This document shows positions 52,164-61,075 of a stretch of 64,000 bases of DNA, in pieces (within the stretch, counting starts at the first letter, position 1; each line of letters begins with the position of its first letter). The stretch is from assembly GCA_017532155.1 (NCBI GenBank), contig JAFXJP010000055.1:1-64000 (forward strand), written 5' to 3'. This DNA comes from Clostridia bacterium (GTDB taxonomy: Bacteria; Bacillota; Clostridia; Christensenellales; Aristaeellaceae). The translations under genes and the position numbers were made by a program. The notes under the pieces were generated by a model that saw nothing but the letters and a program-made list of their open reading frames with translations, made no database searches and was not told the DNA's origin.

Positions 52164-52493
52164 TTGAGCCTCCTGCTCGCGGGCGCTCTTTTGTATGCCT
52201 TCATTTCCTATGCCAATTCCTTTCCTCAGACAAAAGCATCCCTGCATATTGCCGACGCCGCGCTCCGCCCCACTCCTGCGCCGCCCGAAAATCTTGACGA
52301 ACTGATCAACCTCAATACCGCCACCTTTGATCAGCTTGATTCTCTGCCCGGCATCGGTAAAAAAACAGCCAACGCCATCCTTGCCATGCGCGCAGAGCTT
52401 GGCGGTTTCCGCTACAGGGAAGAGCTGCTGCTCATTCACGGTCTGGGTGAAAAGAAGCTCGACGCCATCTACGATTTGATTTACGTGAAATAG
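52164..52493 (+). CDS. comEA: ComEA-like helix-hairpin-helix protein
   Basis: A short protein with an N-terminal hydrophobic anchor and a C-terminal helix-hairpin-helix DNA-binding unit (INLNTATFDQLDSLPGIGKKTANAIL, then YREELLLIHGLGEKKLDAIYDLI). ComEA binds DNA outside the cell during competence; this is a minimal form without the usual SLBB domain. The start is doubtful. TTG 52164 has no ribosome site, and the frame is open upstream to the cysS stop, including a basic PRARKA segment that would make a normal membrane-anchor start. A rare start (ATT 52116 or CTG 52119) behind AAAGG is possible. Confidence 0.75.
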   Translation: MSLLLAGALLYAFISYANSFPQTKASLHIADAALRPTPAPPENLDELINLNTATFDQLDSLPGIGKKTANAILAMRAELGGFRYREELLLIHGLGEKKLDAIYDLIYVK

Positions 52494-52506
52494 CCGCGTT
52501 TTCCCC

Positions 52507-52535
52507 TTGTATTTCCAGCAGAAAAACGCTATAAT
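52507..52535 (+). promoter_or_regulatory. Promoter of glnS-gltX
   Basis: TTGTAT (52507-52512), 17 bases, TATAAT (52530-52535). Confidence 0.8.
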
Positions 52536-52593
52536 AACAAAATGGCTGCTTATGTGGCCAAATTATGATTTCATGATTTACGGAGGGATCACT

Positions 52594-54342
52594 ATGGACG
52601 AAGCGTTCGAACGTACCAATTTTATCTGGGATGCCATTGACCAGGATCTGGAGAGCGAACGCTACCAACAGGTCCACACCCGTTTTCCGCCCGAGCCCAA
52701 TGGCTATATGCACATCGGTCACTGCAAGGCGCTGATTATGGACTTCCTTACGGCCGAAAAGTACGGCGGTCTGTGCAACCTGCGCTTTGATGATACCAAC
52801 CCCGCCAAGGAAGACACCGAATACGTGGAAGCCATCAAGCGCGATATCAAGTGGCTGGGCTTTGACTGGACAGGCGGCCTGTATTACGCTTCCGATTACT
52901 ATGACAAGTGCTATGAAATTGCCGAAGACTGGATCAAGCGCGGCCTTGCGTATGTGGACGAGCTGAGCAAGGAAGAAATGCGCCAGTACCGCGGCACTTT
53001 GAAGGAGCCCGGCAAGAATTCCCCCTGGCGCGATCGTCCGGTGGAGGAATCCCTGGACCTCTTCCGCCGCATGAAGGCGGGCGAATTCGCCGAAGGCCAG
53101 TACACCCTGCGCGCCAAGATCGATATGGCCTCCCCCAACATCGTCATGCGCGACCCGGCCATGTACCGCATCCTTTATAAGGAGCATTGGCGCACGGGCA
53201 AGAAGTGGTGCATCTACCCCATGTACGATTTTGCCCATCCCATCGGCGACGCGCTGGAAGGCATCAGCCATTCTCTGTGCTCTCTGGAATACGAAATCCA
53301 TCGCCCGCTTTATGACTGGGTGGTTGAGCACAGCCAGAACATGCTGCCCGCCAAGCCCCGCCAGATCGAGTTTGCCCGTCTGAACATGACCCAGACCGTC
53401 ATGTCCAAGCGCAAGCTTCGCGCGCTGGTGGAAGGCCATCATGTGCGTGGCTGGGATGATCCCCGCATGCCCACTCTGTCCGCTCTGCGCCGTCGCGGCT
53501 ACACTGCCGCCGCCATCCGCGATTTCGTCAGCCGCATCGGCCTTGCCAAGTCCGATTCCACGGTCGACTACGCGCTGCTGGAAGCCTGTGTGCGCGAGGA
53601 TCTGGGCAATCACGCCGCCCGCGCCATGGCCGTGCTCAATCCCATCAAGGTTGTGCTCACCAACTGGCCCGAAGGCGAAACCAAGACCCTCGTGATGGAA
53701 AACCATCCCGATCACCCCGAAATGGGCACGCACGAAGTGACCTTCGGCCGCGAATTGTACATCGATGCGGATGACTTCATGGAAGTTCCCGCCAAGAAGT
53801 TCCAGCGCATGTACCCCGGCTTTGAAGTGCGCCTCAAGGGTGCTTACATCGTCAAGTGCGAAGGCTGCACCAAGGATGAAAACGGCAATGTCGTTGAAAT
53901 CCAGTGCACGGTCGACTTTGATTCCGCCTCCGGCACGCCCGGTTCCGAACGCAAGATCAAGGGCAAAGTGCTGCACTGGGTCAGCGCCATTGACGCCGTT
54001 CCCTTTGAAGCGCGCCTGTATGAGCCCCTGCTCGCCGCCGATGAAGAAGTCGCGGAAGAACCCGAAGCCGTCGAAGAAACCGTTGACGCCGTTGAAGAAG
54101 AAGCCGCCGAGGACGTGCTCACCCGCAAGGATTATGATTTCCTCAAGCAGCTCAATCCGAACAGCCTGACCATCTGCAACGGCTTTGTGGAGCCCTGTGT
54201 GCTTTCTGCCGATAACGGCACCACCTATCAGTTCCTGCGCGTTGGCTATTTCTGCAAGGATCCCGATTCCACGGCCGAAAAGCCTGTGTTCAACCGCACC
54301 GTCGGTCTGCGTGATACCTTCGCCAAGCAGGTCAAGAAATAA
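52594..54342 (+). CDS. glnS: Glutaminyl-tRNA synthetase with acidic insert
   Basis: A 582-residue class I synthetase charging tRNA-Gln directly. Many Firmicutes lack it and use GatCAB instead, so its presence hints at transfer. HIGH motif PNGYMHIGHCK (about 31-41), KMSKS-like VMSKRK, and the C-terminal KPVFNRTVGLRDTFA. In the anticodon-binding region there is a Glu/Ala-rich stretch (54031-54120) that other GlnRS do not have at this length. Start behind GGAGGGA. gltX follows after 36 bases, with a small hairpin before its ribosome site. Confidence 0.95.
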   Translation: MDEAFERTNFIWDAIDQDLESERYQQVHTRFPPEPNGYMHIGHCKALIMDFLTAEKYGGLCNLRFDDTNPAKEDTEYVEAIKRDIKWLGFDWTGGLYYASDYYDKCYEIAEDWIKRGLAYVDELSKEEMRQYRGTLKEPGKNSPWRDRPVEESLDLFRRMKAGEFAEGQYTLRAKIDMASPNIVMRDPAMYRILYKEHWRTGKKWCIYPMYDFAHPIGDALEGISHSLCSLEYEIHRPLYDWVVEHSQNMLPAKPRQIEFARLNMTQTVMSKRKLRALVEGHHVRGWDDPRMPTLSALRRRGYTAAAIRDFVSRIGLAKSDSTVDYALLEACVREDLGNHAARAMAVLNPIKVVLTNWPEGETKTLVMENHPDHPEMGTHEVTFGRELYIDADDFMEVPAKKFQRMYPGFEVRLKGAYIVKCEGCTKDENGNVVEIQCTVDFDSASGTPGSERKIKGKVLHWVSAIDAVPFEARLYEPLLAADEEVAEEPEAVEETVDAVEEEAAEDVLTRKDYDFLKQLNPNSLTICNGFVEPCVLSADNGTTYQFLRVGYFCKDPDSTAEKPVFNRTVGLRDTFAKQVKK

Positions 54343-54378
54343 TTCGCAGAAGAGTTTCTTCTGCAGGAGGATAAGCAA

Positions 54379-55836
54379 ATGAAAGAAGTACGCACGCGCT
54401 TTGCGCCCTCTCCCACGGGCTTTATGCACCTGGGCGGTCTGCGCACCGCGCTTTACAATTACCTGTACGCCAAGAAGAACGGCGGCAAATTCATCCTGCG
54501 CATTGAGGATACTGACCAGGAGCGTTTTGTTGAAGGCGCTACTGAGGTTATCTATGATACCCTGCGCAGCTGCGGCATGGATTGGGATGAAGGTCCCGAC
54601 ATCGGCGGCAACTACGGCCCCTATGTGCAGTCCGACCGCAAGGATCTCTACCTGCCTTATGCCAAAGAGCTGGTTGAAAAAGGCGCTGCCTACTACTGCT
54701 TCTGCACCAAGGAGGAGCTCGATGAGCGCCGCGCCGCCTGTGAAGCCAAGGGCGAAGTGTTTAAGTATGACAAGCACTGCCTGAGCCTTTCCAAGGAGGA
54801 AGTGCAGGCAAAGCTCGACGCCGGCGTGCCCTATGTCATCCGCCTCAACTGCCCCACCACCGGCGAAACCACCTATGAAGACGTGGTCTTCGGCAAGCTG
54901 ACCTTCCCCAACGACACCCTGGACGACATGGTGCTCATCAAGCAGGACGGCATGCCCACCTACAACTTCGCCAACGTAATCGATGACCATCTGATGGACA
55001 TCACCCACGTCATGCGCGGCATGGAGTATCTCTCCTCCACGCCCAAGTATAATCTGCTGTACAATGCTTTCGGCTGGGAAATTCCCCAGTACGTGCATCT
55101 TACCACCGTCATGCGCGACGCTCAGCACAAGCTCTCTAAGCGCCACGGCGACGCCTATTACAGCGATTTCATCGAAAAGGGCTACCTCAAGGAAGCGCTG
55201 ATCAACTATCTGGCGCTGGTTGGCTGGAATCCCGGCGACGACCGTGAGTTCTTCACCATGGACGAGCTGGTCGAGGTATTTGACATCCATCGCCTCAACA
55301 ACTCCCCCGGCATCTTCGATATGAATAAGCTGGACTGGATGAACACCCAGTACATCGCCAAGATGGATCCCGAAAAGTATCTGGAGATGGTCACGCCCTG
55401 GTTTGACAAAGTGCTTGCCGGCAAGAACATCGATTACAAGCGCCTGGCTGAGCTCATGCAGGGCCGTACCGAAGTCTTCAACCGTGTGCCCGATATGGTT
55501 GCCTTCCTGGCCGAAATGCCCGAGTACGATCTGGAATTGTACACTCACAAAAAGATGAAGACCAATCCCGAGGTGGCCAAGGAATCGCTGGAGCTTGTCC
55601 TGCCTGTGCTGGAGGGCATCTCCGACTGGACCGAAAGCAATCTGCACGATGCCGTCATGGAAGCCATCGCCGCTTCCGGCAAGAAAAACGGCGCTGTGCT
55701 CTGGCCGCTTCGCATTGCCATTTCCGGCCTGGCCTCCACGCCCGGCGGCGCCTTTGAGATTGCCTATCTTCTCGGCCGCGAAGAAACCATGCTGCGTCTC
55801 AAAAAATCCATGGAAAAGCTTGCTGAAAACGCTTGA
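54379..55836 (+). CDS. gltX: Glutamyl-tRNA synthetase
   Basis: A 485-residue class I synthetase. HIGH-type motif FAPSPTGFMHLGGLRTALYNYL at the N-terminus, FILRIEDTDQERF, and the KMSKS variant HKLSKRHGD. With GlnRS present next door it can be a discriminating enzyme charging tRNA-Glu only. Start behind AGGAGGA. Cotranscribed with glnS; a promoter for the next gene begins at its stop codon. Confidence 0.96.
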   Translation: MKEVRTRFAPSPTGFMHLGGLRTALYNYLYAKKNGGKFILRIEDTDQERFVEGATEVIYDTLRSCGMDWDEGPDIGGNYGPYVQSDRKDLYLPYAKELVEKGAAYYCFCTKEELDERRAACEAKGEVFKYDKHCLSLSKEEVQAKLDAGVPYVIRLNCPTTGETTYEDVVFGKLTFPNDTLDDMVLIKQDGMPTYNFANVIDDHLMDITHVMRGMEYLSSTPKYNLLYNAFGWEIPQYVHLTTVMRDAQHKLSKRHGDAYYSDFIEKGYLKEALINYLALVGWNPGDDREFFTMDELVEVFDIHRLNNSPGIFDMNKLDWMNTQYIAKMDPEKYLEMVTPWFDKVLAGKNIDYKRLAELMQGRTEVFNRVPDMVAFLAEMPEYDLELYTHKKMKTNPEVAKESLELVLPVLEGISDWTESNLHDAVMEAIAASGKKNGAVLWPLRIAISGLASTPGGAFEIAYLLGREETMLRLKKSMEKLAENA

Positions 55837-55861
55837 TTTTCCACCATATATTGCATATAAT
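55833..55861 (+). promoter_or_regulatory. Promoter of HPr-like gene
   Basis: TTGATT (55833-55838), 17 bases, TATAAT (55856-55861), overlapping the gltX stop. Confidence 0.72.
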
Positions 55862-55905
55862 AGTGTTTAACAGAGAGTAAATACCCTTGAAGGAGGTCGT
55901 TTCCC

Positions 55906-56133
55906 ATGAAGTCTATTCCGATCAAGCTCAGCTTCGCCGAAGAAGTAAAGACCTTTGTCAATATCGTCAACCGTTATGATTACGATATGGACCTGCGCGC
56001 CGGTCGCCACGTGGTGGATGCCAAGTCCATCCTGGGCATCTTCTCGCTGGATCTGAGCCGCCCCATCGCGCTGGAAGTCTACACCGATTCCTGCGATGAA
56101 CTGGAGCGCGACATTGCTCAGTTCAAGATCTGA
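55906..56133 (+). CDS. HPr-like protein without the catalytic histidine
   Basis: A 75-residue HPr-fold protein. The second half aligns with HPr: VVDAKSILGIFSLDLS matches the KSIMG helix that carries regulatory Ser46. The N-terminal GIHARPA loop with His15 is missing, so it cannot accept phosphate from enzyme I. Like Crh of Bacillus it could only act in regulation through Ser. Strong ribosome site GGAGGT. Single gene ending at a hairpin that runs into the next gene's ribosome site. Confidence 0.82.
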   Translation: MKSIPIKLSFAEEVKTFVNIVNRYDYDMDLRAGRHVVDAKSILGIFSLDLSRPIALEVYTDSCDELERDIAQFKI

Positions 56134-56147
56134 GTCATATCGAAATC

Positions 56148-56181
56148 TCCCCCGCGCATACGTTACGCGGGGGGATTTTTT
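56148..56181 (+). terminator. Terminator whose 3' arm is the yqfC ribosome site
   Basis: 8-bp stem CCCCCGCG (56149-56156)/CGCGGGGG (56166-56173), 9-base loop, then GA and T6, immediately followed by the yqfC ATG at 56182. The only Shine-Dalgarno-like sequence of yqfC (GGGGGA) is the 3' arm of this hairpin. Confidence 0.82.
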
Positions 56182-56427
56182 ATGCATTTAAACGCCGTTT
56201 TGCCGCCTGAAGCCACCGCAAAAGAAAGCCGTATCATTCTCACCGGCGACCGCTCCCTGCTGATCGAAGGACATCAGGGGCTTTTATCCTATGACAGCCA
56301 TTGCATCAAAGCGCGCCTGAAGCACGCGCTTCTCATCTGTACAGGAAACGATCTGACCATCAGCCAGTTTGCCTGCGACGAGATGCAGATCAAAGGCCAG
56401 GTTTTGTCGCTGGAGTTTTCGTCATGA
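56182..56427 (+). CDS. yqfC: YqfC/YabP-family sporulation protein
   Basis: An 81-residue member of the YabP/YqfC family, small beta-rich proteins made in the mother cell of spore formers. Characteristic features are ILTGDRSLLIEGHQGLLSYD and the C-terminal IKGQVLSLEFSS. Gene order yqfC-yqfD-phoH is that of Bacillus and clostridia, which supports the call. Its start codon directly follows a terminator and its ribosome site would be hidden in that hairpin. Overlaps yqfD by ATGA. Confidence 0.88.
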   Translation: MHLNAVLPPEATAKESRIILTGDRSLLIEGHQGLLSYDSHCIKARLKHALLICTGNDLTISQFACDEMQIKGQVLSLEFSS

Positions 56428-57575
56428 GGCCGCTGTGTCACTACATCCGTCTGCAGGGGCTTGGCATCGAAAAGCAGTTGACTCGCCTTGAGCAAATGGG
56501 CTATACGCTCTACGATGTTCGCCGTGTGGATCTGCGCACCGTGGAATTGGGCTTTGCCGTCAACGAAGGCGAAGCCATCCTGTCCTTTCTGCAAGCACGC
56601 GGCTTTTCCTGCACCGCTCTGCCGCCGCGCGGCGCAGTTCAGACACTTCATCAGTTTAAAACGCGTACGCCGTTTGTCATTTTTCTGCTGTGCGCACTGT
56701 TGCTGCTCTCCTTTTCCATGCGCTGCATATGGCGCATCGAAATCACAGGCGCGGGCGCATACATCGGCGAAGTACGCTCATTTCTGAAAGAAGAAAATCT
56801 CAGCATCGGCCGCGCCAAGCAAGCCATCGATCTTAAAGCCATCGAAAGCCGCCTGACGCATCGTTTGCCGCGCGTTGCCTGGGTGCATGCTTCCCTGCAT
56901 GGGTTAACGCTGTGCATCGACGTCACCCAGGGCGTTCCCATGCCAGACATCGAATCCTGCCTTGGCAACGGCAGCATCATCGCCGCACAAGACGGCGTGA
57001 TCGAAGCCATCAGCGTATTTGCCGGCACGGCTGCCGTTCAGCCGGGCGATAGCGTGAAAGCGGGCGACGTACTCATTTACGGCCATGAGCGCGGTGCAAA
57101 CGACACGCTGCTGCCCGTGCGGGCGCGCGGCAGCATCACCGCGCACACCTACATTTCCGCCACCGCCGCCGTCTCAGCGCAGCAGCTGTCCATACACCGA
57201 ACCGGTAACAGTCAAATACAATATCTCGCCCATCTCCCAATGCTTGAGCTTCCCCTGGCGCCCTCGCCGTCCTACCTGACAGAGGAATTTGAATCCAGCT
57301 ACCTGCCCGTTGGCGGCGCCTGGATTCCGCTTCAAATCGAAAAACGAACGGTATTTGAATTGTATTTACAGCAGGAAGCGCCGGATGAAGCTGCCATAAA
57401 AGCCGAGGCCGCTCGCCTTTCCTTGCAAAATTTGCTTCTCAAGTGCTCCAAAAATGATGAAATTATTGACAAATGGCTATATTATAGTATGATAGAAGGG
57501 GGTATTTTATCGGCCACCGTCACCGCGCAGGTTCTAACGGAGATTGGCTTGTTCTCCCCCGAAACACCAGAGTAG
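56424..57575 (+). CDS. yqfD: Sporulation protein YqfD
   Basis: A 383-residue YqfD-family protein: a short N-terminal domain, one membrane helix near residues 91-108 (FVIFLLCALLLLSFSM), and a large outside domain with VAWVHASLHGLTLCIDV and AAQDGVIEAISVFAGTAAVQPGDSVKAGDVLI. It acts in spore formation in the mother-cell membrane. Start by ATGA overlap with yqfC. Upstream of phoH in the conserved cluster. Confidence 0.92.
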   Translation: MRPLCHYIRLQGLGIEKQLTRLEQMGYTLYDVRRVDLRTVELGFAVNEGEAILSFLQARGFSCTALPPRGAVQTLHQFKTRTPFVIFLLCALLLLSFSMRCIWRIEITGAGAYIGEVRSFLKEENLSIGRAKQAIDLKAIESRLTHRLPRVAWVHASLHGLTLCIDVTQGVPMPDIESCLGNGSIIAAQDGVIEAISVFAGTAAVQPGDSVKAGDVLIYGHERGANDTLLPVRARGSITAHTYISATAAVSAQQLSIHRTGNSQIQYLAHLPMLELPLAPSPSYLTEEFESSYLPVGGAWIPLQIEKRTVFELYLQQEAPDEAAIKAEAARLSLQNLLLKCSKNDEIIDKWLYYSMIEGGILSATVTAQVLTEIGLFSPETPE

Positions 57576-57587
57576 GAGATCATTTGC

Positions 57588-58544
57588 TTGCTTTTATCTT
57601 TGGAAAGTATTGACAGCTATCAAAAGCTGTTTGGCATGAACGACCGCAACATGGCAGTGCTCGAACAGGAGCTTTCTGTCACTACTGCCCTGCGCGGCCA
57701 GGAGCTGCGCATTACAGGCGATCCCGAAAACGTCCTCATGGCTGAGCAGGTCATCGACCAGCTTCTCTCGCTTTTGCGCACGGGTGAAAGTGTTGATCCC
57801 ATGCGTATCCGCTACGCCATTTCGCTGGCGCGCGACGGGCAGAGCGAGCGCGTGGAAGAGCTCGTCCAGGGCGATGTGGTCGCCATCACCCATCGTGGCA
57901 AGCCCATCCGCTGCAAAACGCTGGGACAACGCGCCTATGTTGACGCTGTGCGCCATCATGAATTAACACTGGCCGTAGGCCCTGCAGACACCGGTAAAAC
58001 CTACCTTGCCATGGCGCTGGCCGTGGTCGCGCTCAAAAACAAAGAAGTAGAGCGCATCATCCTCACCCGCCCTGCCGTAGAAGCCGGCGAAAAGCTGGGC
58101 TTTCTCCCGGGCGACATGACGCAAAAGGTCGATCCCTACCTGCGTCCGCTCTATGACGCACTGTTTGAAATCATGGGCGGCGACGCCTATCAGCGCCTGG
58201 TGGAGCGCGGCACAGTAGAGGTAGCGCCGCTCGCCTTCATGCGCGGCCGCACGCTTAACAATGCATTCATCATCCTGGATGAAGCGCAGAATACTACCAC
58301 CGAACAGATGAAAATGTTCTTAACGCGCCTTGGCATGGGTTCAAGGTGTGTCGTAACAGGCGATATATCGCAGACCGACCTGCCGCGCGACAAGCGCAGC
58401 GGTCTTGGCGAGGCGATGAAGGTGCTCAAAAATGTACAGGGCGTATCACTCATTGAGCTGACCGCCCAGGACGTTGTGCGCCATGAACTGGTGCAGCGCA
58501 TCGTACGCGCCTATGAAATGTATGAAAAGAGTGATCGAAAATGA
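57588..58544 (+). CDS. phoH: PhoH-like ATPase
   Basis: A 318-residue PhoH/PhoL-type ATPase linked to RNA metabolism and ribosome maturation. An N-terminal KH-like part (LRITGDPENVLMAEQVIDQLL) precedes Walker A GPADTGKTYLA (about 129) and Walker B FIILDEAQNTT. The start is a TTG behind TAGGAG. Overlaps pgpH by ATGA. Same order as in other Firmicutes. Confidence 0.95.
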   Translation: MLLSLESIDSYQKLFGMNDRNMAVLEQELSVTTALRGQELRITGDPENVLMAEQVIDQLLSLLRTGESVDPMRIRYAISLARDGQSERVEELVQGDVVAITHRGKPIRCKTLGQRAYVDAVRHHELTLAVGPADTGKTYLAMALAVVALKNKEVERIILTRPAVEAGEKLGFLPGDMTQKVDPYLRPLYDALFEIMGGDAYQRLVERGTVEVAPLAFMRGRTLNNAFIILDEAQNTTTEQMKMFLTRLGMGSRCVVTGDISQTDLPRDKRSGLGEAMKVLKNVQGVSLIELTAQDVVRHELVQRIVRAYEMYEKSDRK

Positions 58545-61075
58545 CCGCTAAGAGATTCCGTACCCGCACGCGCAAGCTGTGGGCACAGATTAAAAAGCTC
58601 GCCGTGCTGTTTGCCCGGGGCTTTTGGTCTGTGCGTGCATTGATCTGCGCGCTGGGCAGCCTGACCATCCTTCTTTTGTTCCTGGTGGCCATCGTGCCGG
58701 TGCGATATAATATTTCCGTTGGCACCGTGCCCACGCATACCATCACCGCCAACCGCGATGTAGTGGATGAAATCACCACAGAGCAGCTGCGCAGAAATGC
58801 TGCAGCCGCCGTGACGCCTACCTACTACTACGCGCAGGGCGTAACAGAAGAAGTTCTCAGCCAGTTCGACAAGCTGTTTCTTCAGTTTGACGCTGCTATC
58901 CAGTACAGCGAAACGCTGGAAAACTACAGCGCCTACCGCAATTATACCGCCGATGAACTGGCCTATGCGCGCACCATCCTGACAGATCTGGATCTGCTGG
59001 ATTTCCAGCTGCGCACACTCCTTAACACGCCGCGCACCGATCTGACCGCACTGAAGGAAACGATCTATGCCGCGCTGCAAAATGCCATGGCCTCCAGCGT
59101 CATGCAAGACCATGAAACCGAGGCTGTTTCCAGCATTATGCAGATCATCGGCTACCGTGTGGATAACACCAGCCTTTTGCTCAACGTTGTCCAGCCCATG
59201 CTCAAGGAAGTCATCCGTCCCAATATGATCATCGACCAGGAGGCAACCGAGGCCGCCCGCCAGCTGGCGCGCGACAGCGTAGAGCCCATCGTCTATAAAC
59301 AGGGACAGAACATCGTCGTAAAAGGCGAGGGACGCGTAGAGAAATACCAATATGATATTCTGGCGAATCTGGGATTGCTGAGCAATACCACCACAGACCT
59401 GAGCATTTATCTTGGCGCAACGCTGCTGGTCGCATTGGTGCTGCTGGTCTTCCTGCTCGCGCTGCGCCTGATTGACGCTGAAAACGTGAAAAGAAACAAG
59501 CGTCTTGTGCTTATTTTCACCATCATGACGTTCGCTCTTGCCAGCAGCATCCTGCTGCGCATGATCGATATTTATCTGGCGCCCATCGCGCTGTGCGCTA
59601 TTCTCCTGTCTGCGATGCTGGGACTGCGTACCGCCATCATCGCCAACGTCGCCATGGCCGTGCTGATCAGCGCGCTGGCAGCAGGCGGCAGCTCTTCCTA
59701 TACCAGCGAGATGGTACACCTGCTGGTCTGCACCATTTCTTCCGGTTCTATTTCGGCTTTGCTTGTGTATAAGCGCAGCAATCGTCTGCGCATCATTGGC
59801 GCAGGCGTTGCGGCCGCAATCAGCAATTTCCTTATCATGCTGGCTATCGGCCTGATGACCAGTACCACCAAGAGCACCGTGCTTTCCACCGCTTTGTGGA
59901 GCATGGGCGGCGGTCTGCTTTCCGGCTTGCTTGCCATCGGCTGTCAGCCGCTGCTGGAAGCCATCTTTAATCTGGCCACACCTACCAAGCTGATGGAACT
60001 GAGCAATCCCAATCACCCGCTGCTGCGCAGGCTTTTGCTGGAAGCACCGGGCACCTATCATCATTCCATCGTCGTTGCAAATCTGGCAGAGGCTGCCGCC
60101 GAGGCCATCGGCGCCAATCCCCTGCTGGCGCGCGTAGGCGGCTATTATCATGACGTCGGCAAGCTGCGCCGGCCGCAATACTTTAAAGAAAACCAGCTGG
60201 GCGCCGATAACAAGCTCAGCGAGGTGGATCCTTATACCGCCGCGCAGATCATCATCGCTCACCCGCGCGACGGCGTAACGCTTGCGCGCAATTATCGTCT
60301 GCCCAGAGAAATCTGCACCATGATCCAGGAGCATCACGGCAATACGCCTGTTATGTATTTCTACTCCAAGGCCGTGCAGGAAATGGGCGAAGACAGCGTT
60401 GATATCTCCTCCTTCCGCTACGATGCGCAGCCGCCCACCACCAAAGAAGGCGCGCTGCTGCTGCTTTGCGATACCATCGAAGCCGCTGTTCGCTCGATGA
60501 ACAATCCCACGCCCAGCGCCATTGAAGAGTTTATCGTCAAGCTCGTGCGCGGCAAGCTGCAGGATGGTCAGCTCTCGCAAAGCCCGCTCACGCTGCGCGA
60601 TATCGACGCCATCTGCCAGGCCTGCACCACCGTGCTGAACGGCGTTTTCCATGAGCGTATCGAATATCCTGATCCGCCCGCTGCCATCAAAAAGGCCGGC
60701 ACGGTCAAAAAGCCCATCATCGTTACCACCAAGGACGCTGAAGAGCCCTGGGATGGCGAGTCTGAGCAGATCGACGCCGCAGCGTCCGAAAAGGATCCGC
60801 TCCCCCCGCCGGACAGCGAGCCGGAAGGCTCCACGCCCGTGATCGTCGCGCCTGAGCAGTTTGAGCCCGGCGCACCGCTGGTCGTGGTGCCGCCCACGCC
60901 CGAGGCCGTGTTGTCCGTTGACGACATCCTCAATATGAGTGACGAAGATGAGCCGGATGACCCGAACTACATCCAGCAGGAATTCAATCTCGACGCCGCC
61001 TTTGACGAGGATGATGAAGAAATCATTGTCGACGCCGGCGATGAAGCTGCCGATGAGGAGGACAAAAATGCCTGA
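58541..61075 (+). CDS. pgpH: 7TM-HD cyclic-di-AMP phosphodiesterase, long tail
   Basis: An 844-residue YqfF/PgpH-type protein: an N-terminal helix, an extracytoplasmic domain (to about 275), seven helices (about 285-470), then a cytoplasmic HD domain with HHSIVVAN (about 506), HDVGKL (about 536) and EHHG. Family members degrade c-di-AMP. Bacillus YqfF is about 710 residues; here a tail of some 130 residues (from about 710) is Pro-, Glu- and Asp-rich and looks disordered. Overlaps phoH by 4 and ybeY by 8 bases. Confidence 0.93.
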   Translation: MTAKRFRTRTRKLWAQIKKLAVLFARGFWSVRALICALGSLTILLLFLVAIVPVRYNISVGTVPTHTITANRDVVDEITTEQLRRNAAAAVTPTYYYAQGVTEEVLSQFDKLFLQFDAAIQYSETLENYSAYRNYTADELAYARTILTDLDLLDFQLRTLLNTPRTDLTALKETIYAALQNAMASSVMQDHETEAVSSIMQIIGYRVDNTSLLLNVVQPMLKEVIRPNMIIDQEATEAARQLARDSVEPIVYKQGQNIVVKGEGRVEKYQYDILANLGLLSNTTTDLSIYLGATLLVALVLLVFLLALRLIDAENVKRNKRLVLIFTIMTFALASSILLRMIDIYLAPIALCAILLSAMLGLRTAIIANVAMAVLISALAAGGSSSYTSEMVHLLVCTISSGSISALLVYKRSNRLRIIGAGVAAAISNFLIMLAIGLMTSTTKSTVLSTALWSMGGGLLSGLLAIGCQPLLEAIFNLATPTKLMELSNPNHPLLRRLLLEAPGTYHHSIVVANLAEAAAEAIGANPLLARVGGYYHDVGKLRRPQYFKENQLGADNKLSEVDPYTAAQIIIAHPRDGVTLARNYRLPREICTMIQEHHGNTPVMYFYSKAVQEMGEDSVDISSFRYDAQPPTTKEGALLLLCDTIEAAVRSMNNPTPSAIEEFIVKLVRGKLQDGQLSQSPLTLRDIDAICQACTTVLNGVFHERIEYPDPPAAIKKAGTVKKPIIVTTKDAEEPWDGESEQIDAAASEKDPLPPPDSEPEGSTPVIVAPEQFEPGAPLVVVPPTPEAVLSVDDILNMSDEDEPDDPNYIQQEFNLDAAFDEDDEEIIVDAGDEAADEEDKNA

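Noticed and set aside
52540..54378. T-box or other riboswitch before glnS or gltX
   Set aside because: Leaders are short, with no T-box motif; only a small hairpin (54346-54364) precedes the gltX ribosome site.
52432..55647. 1071-codon minus-strand frame opposite glnS and gltX
   Set aside because: It spans two clear synthetase genes. Long antisense frames arise here from the GC-rich third-position bias, and no family is recognisable.
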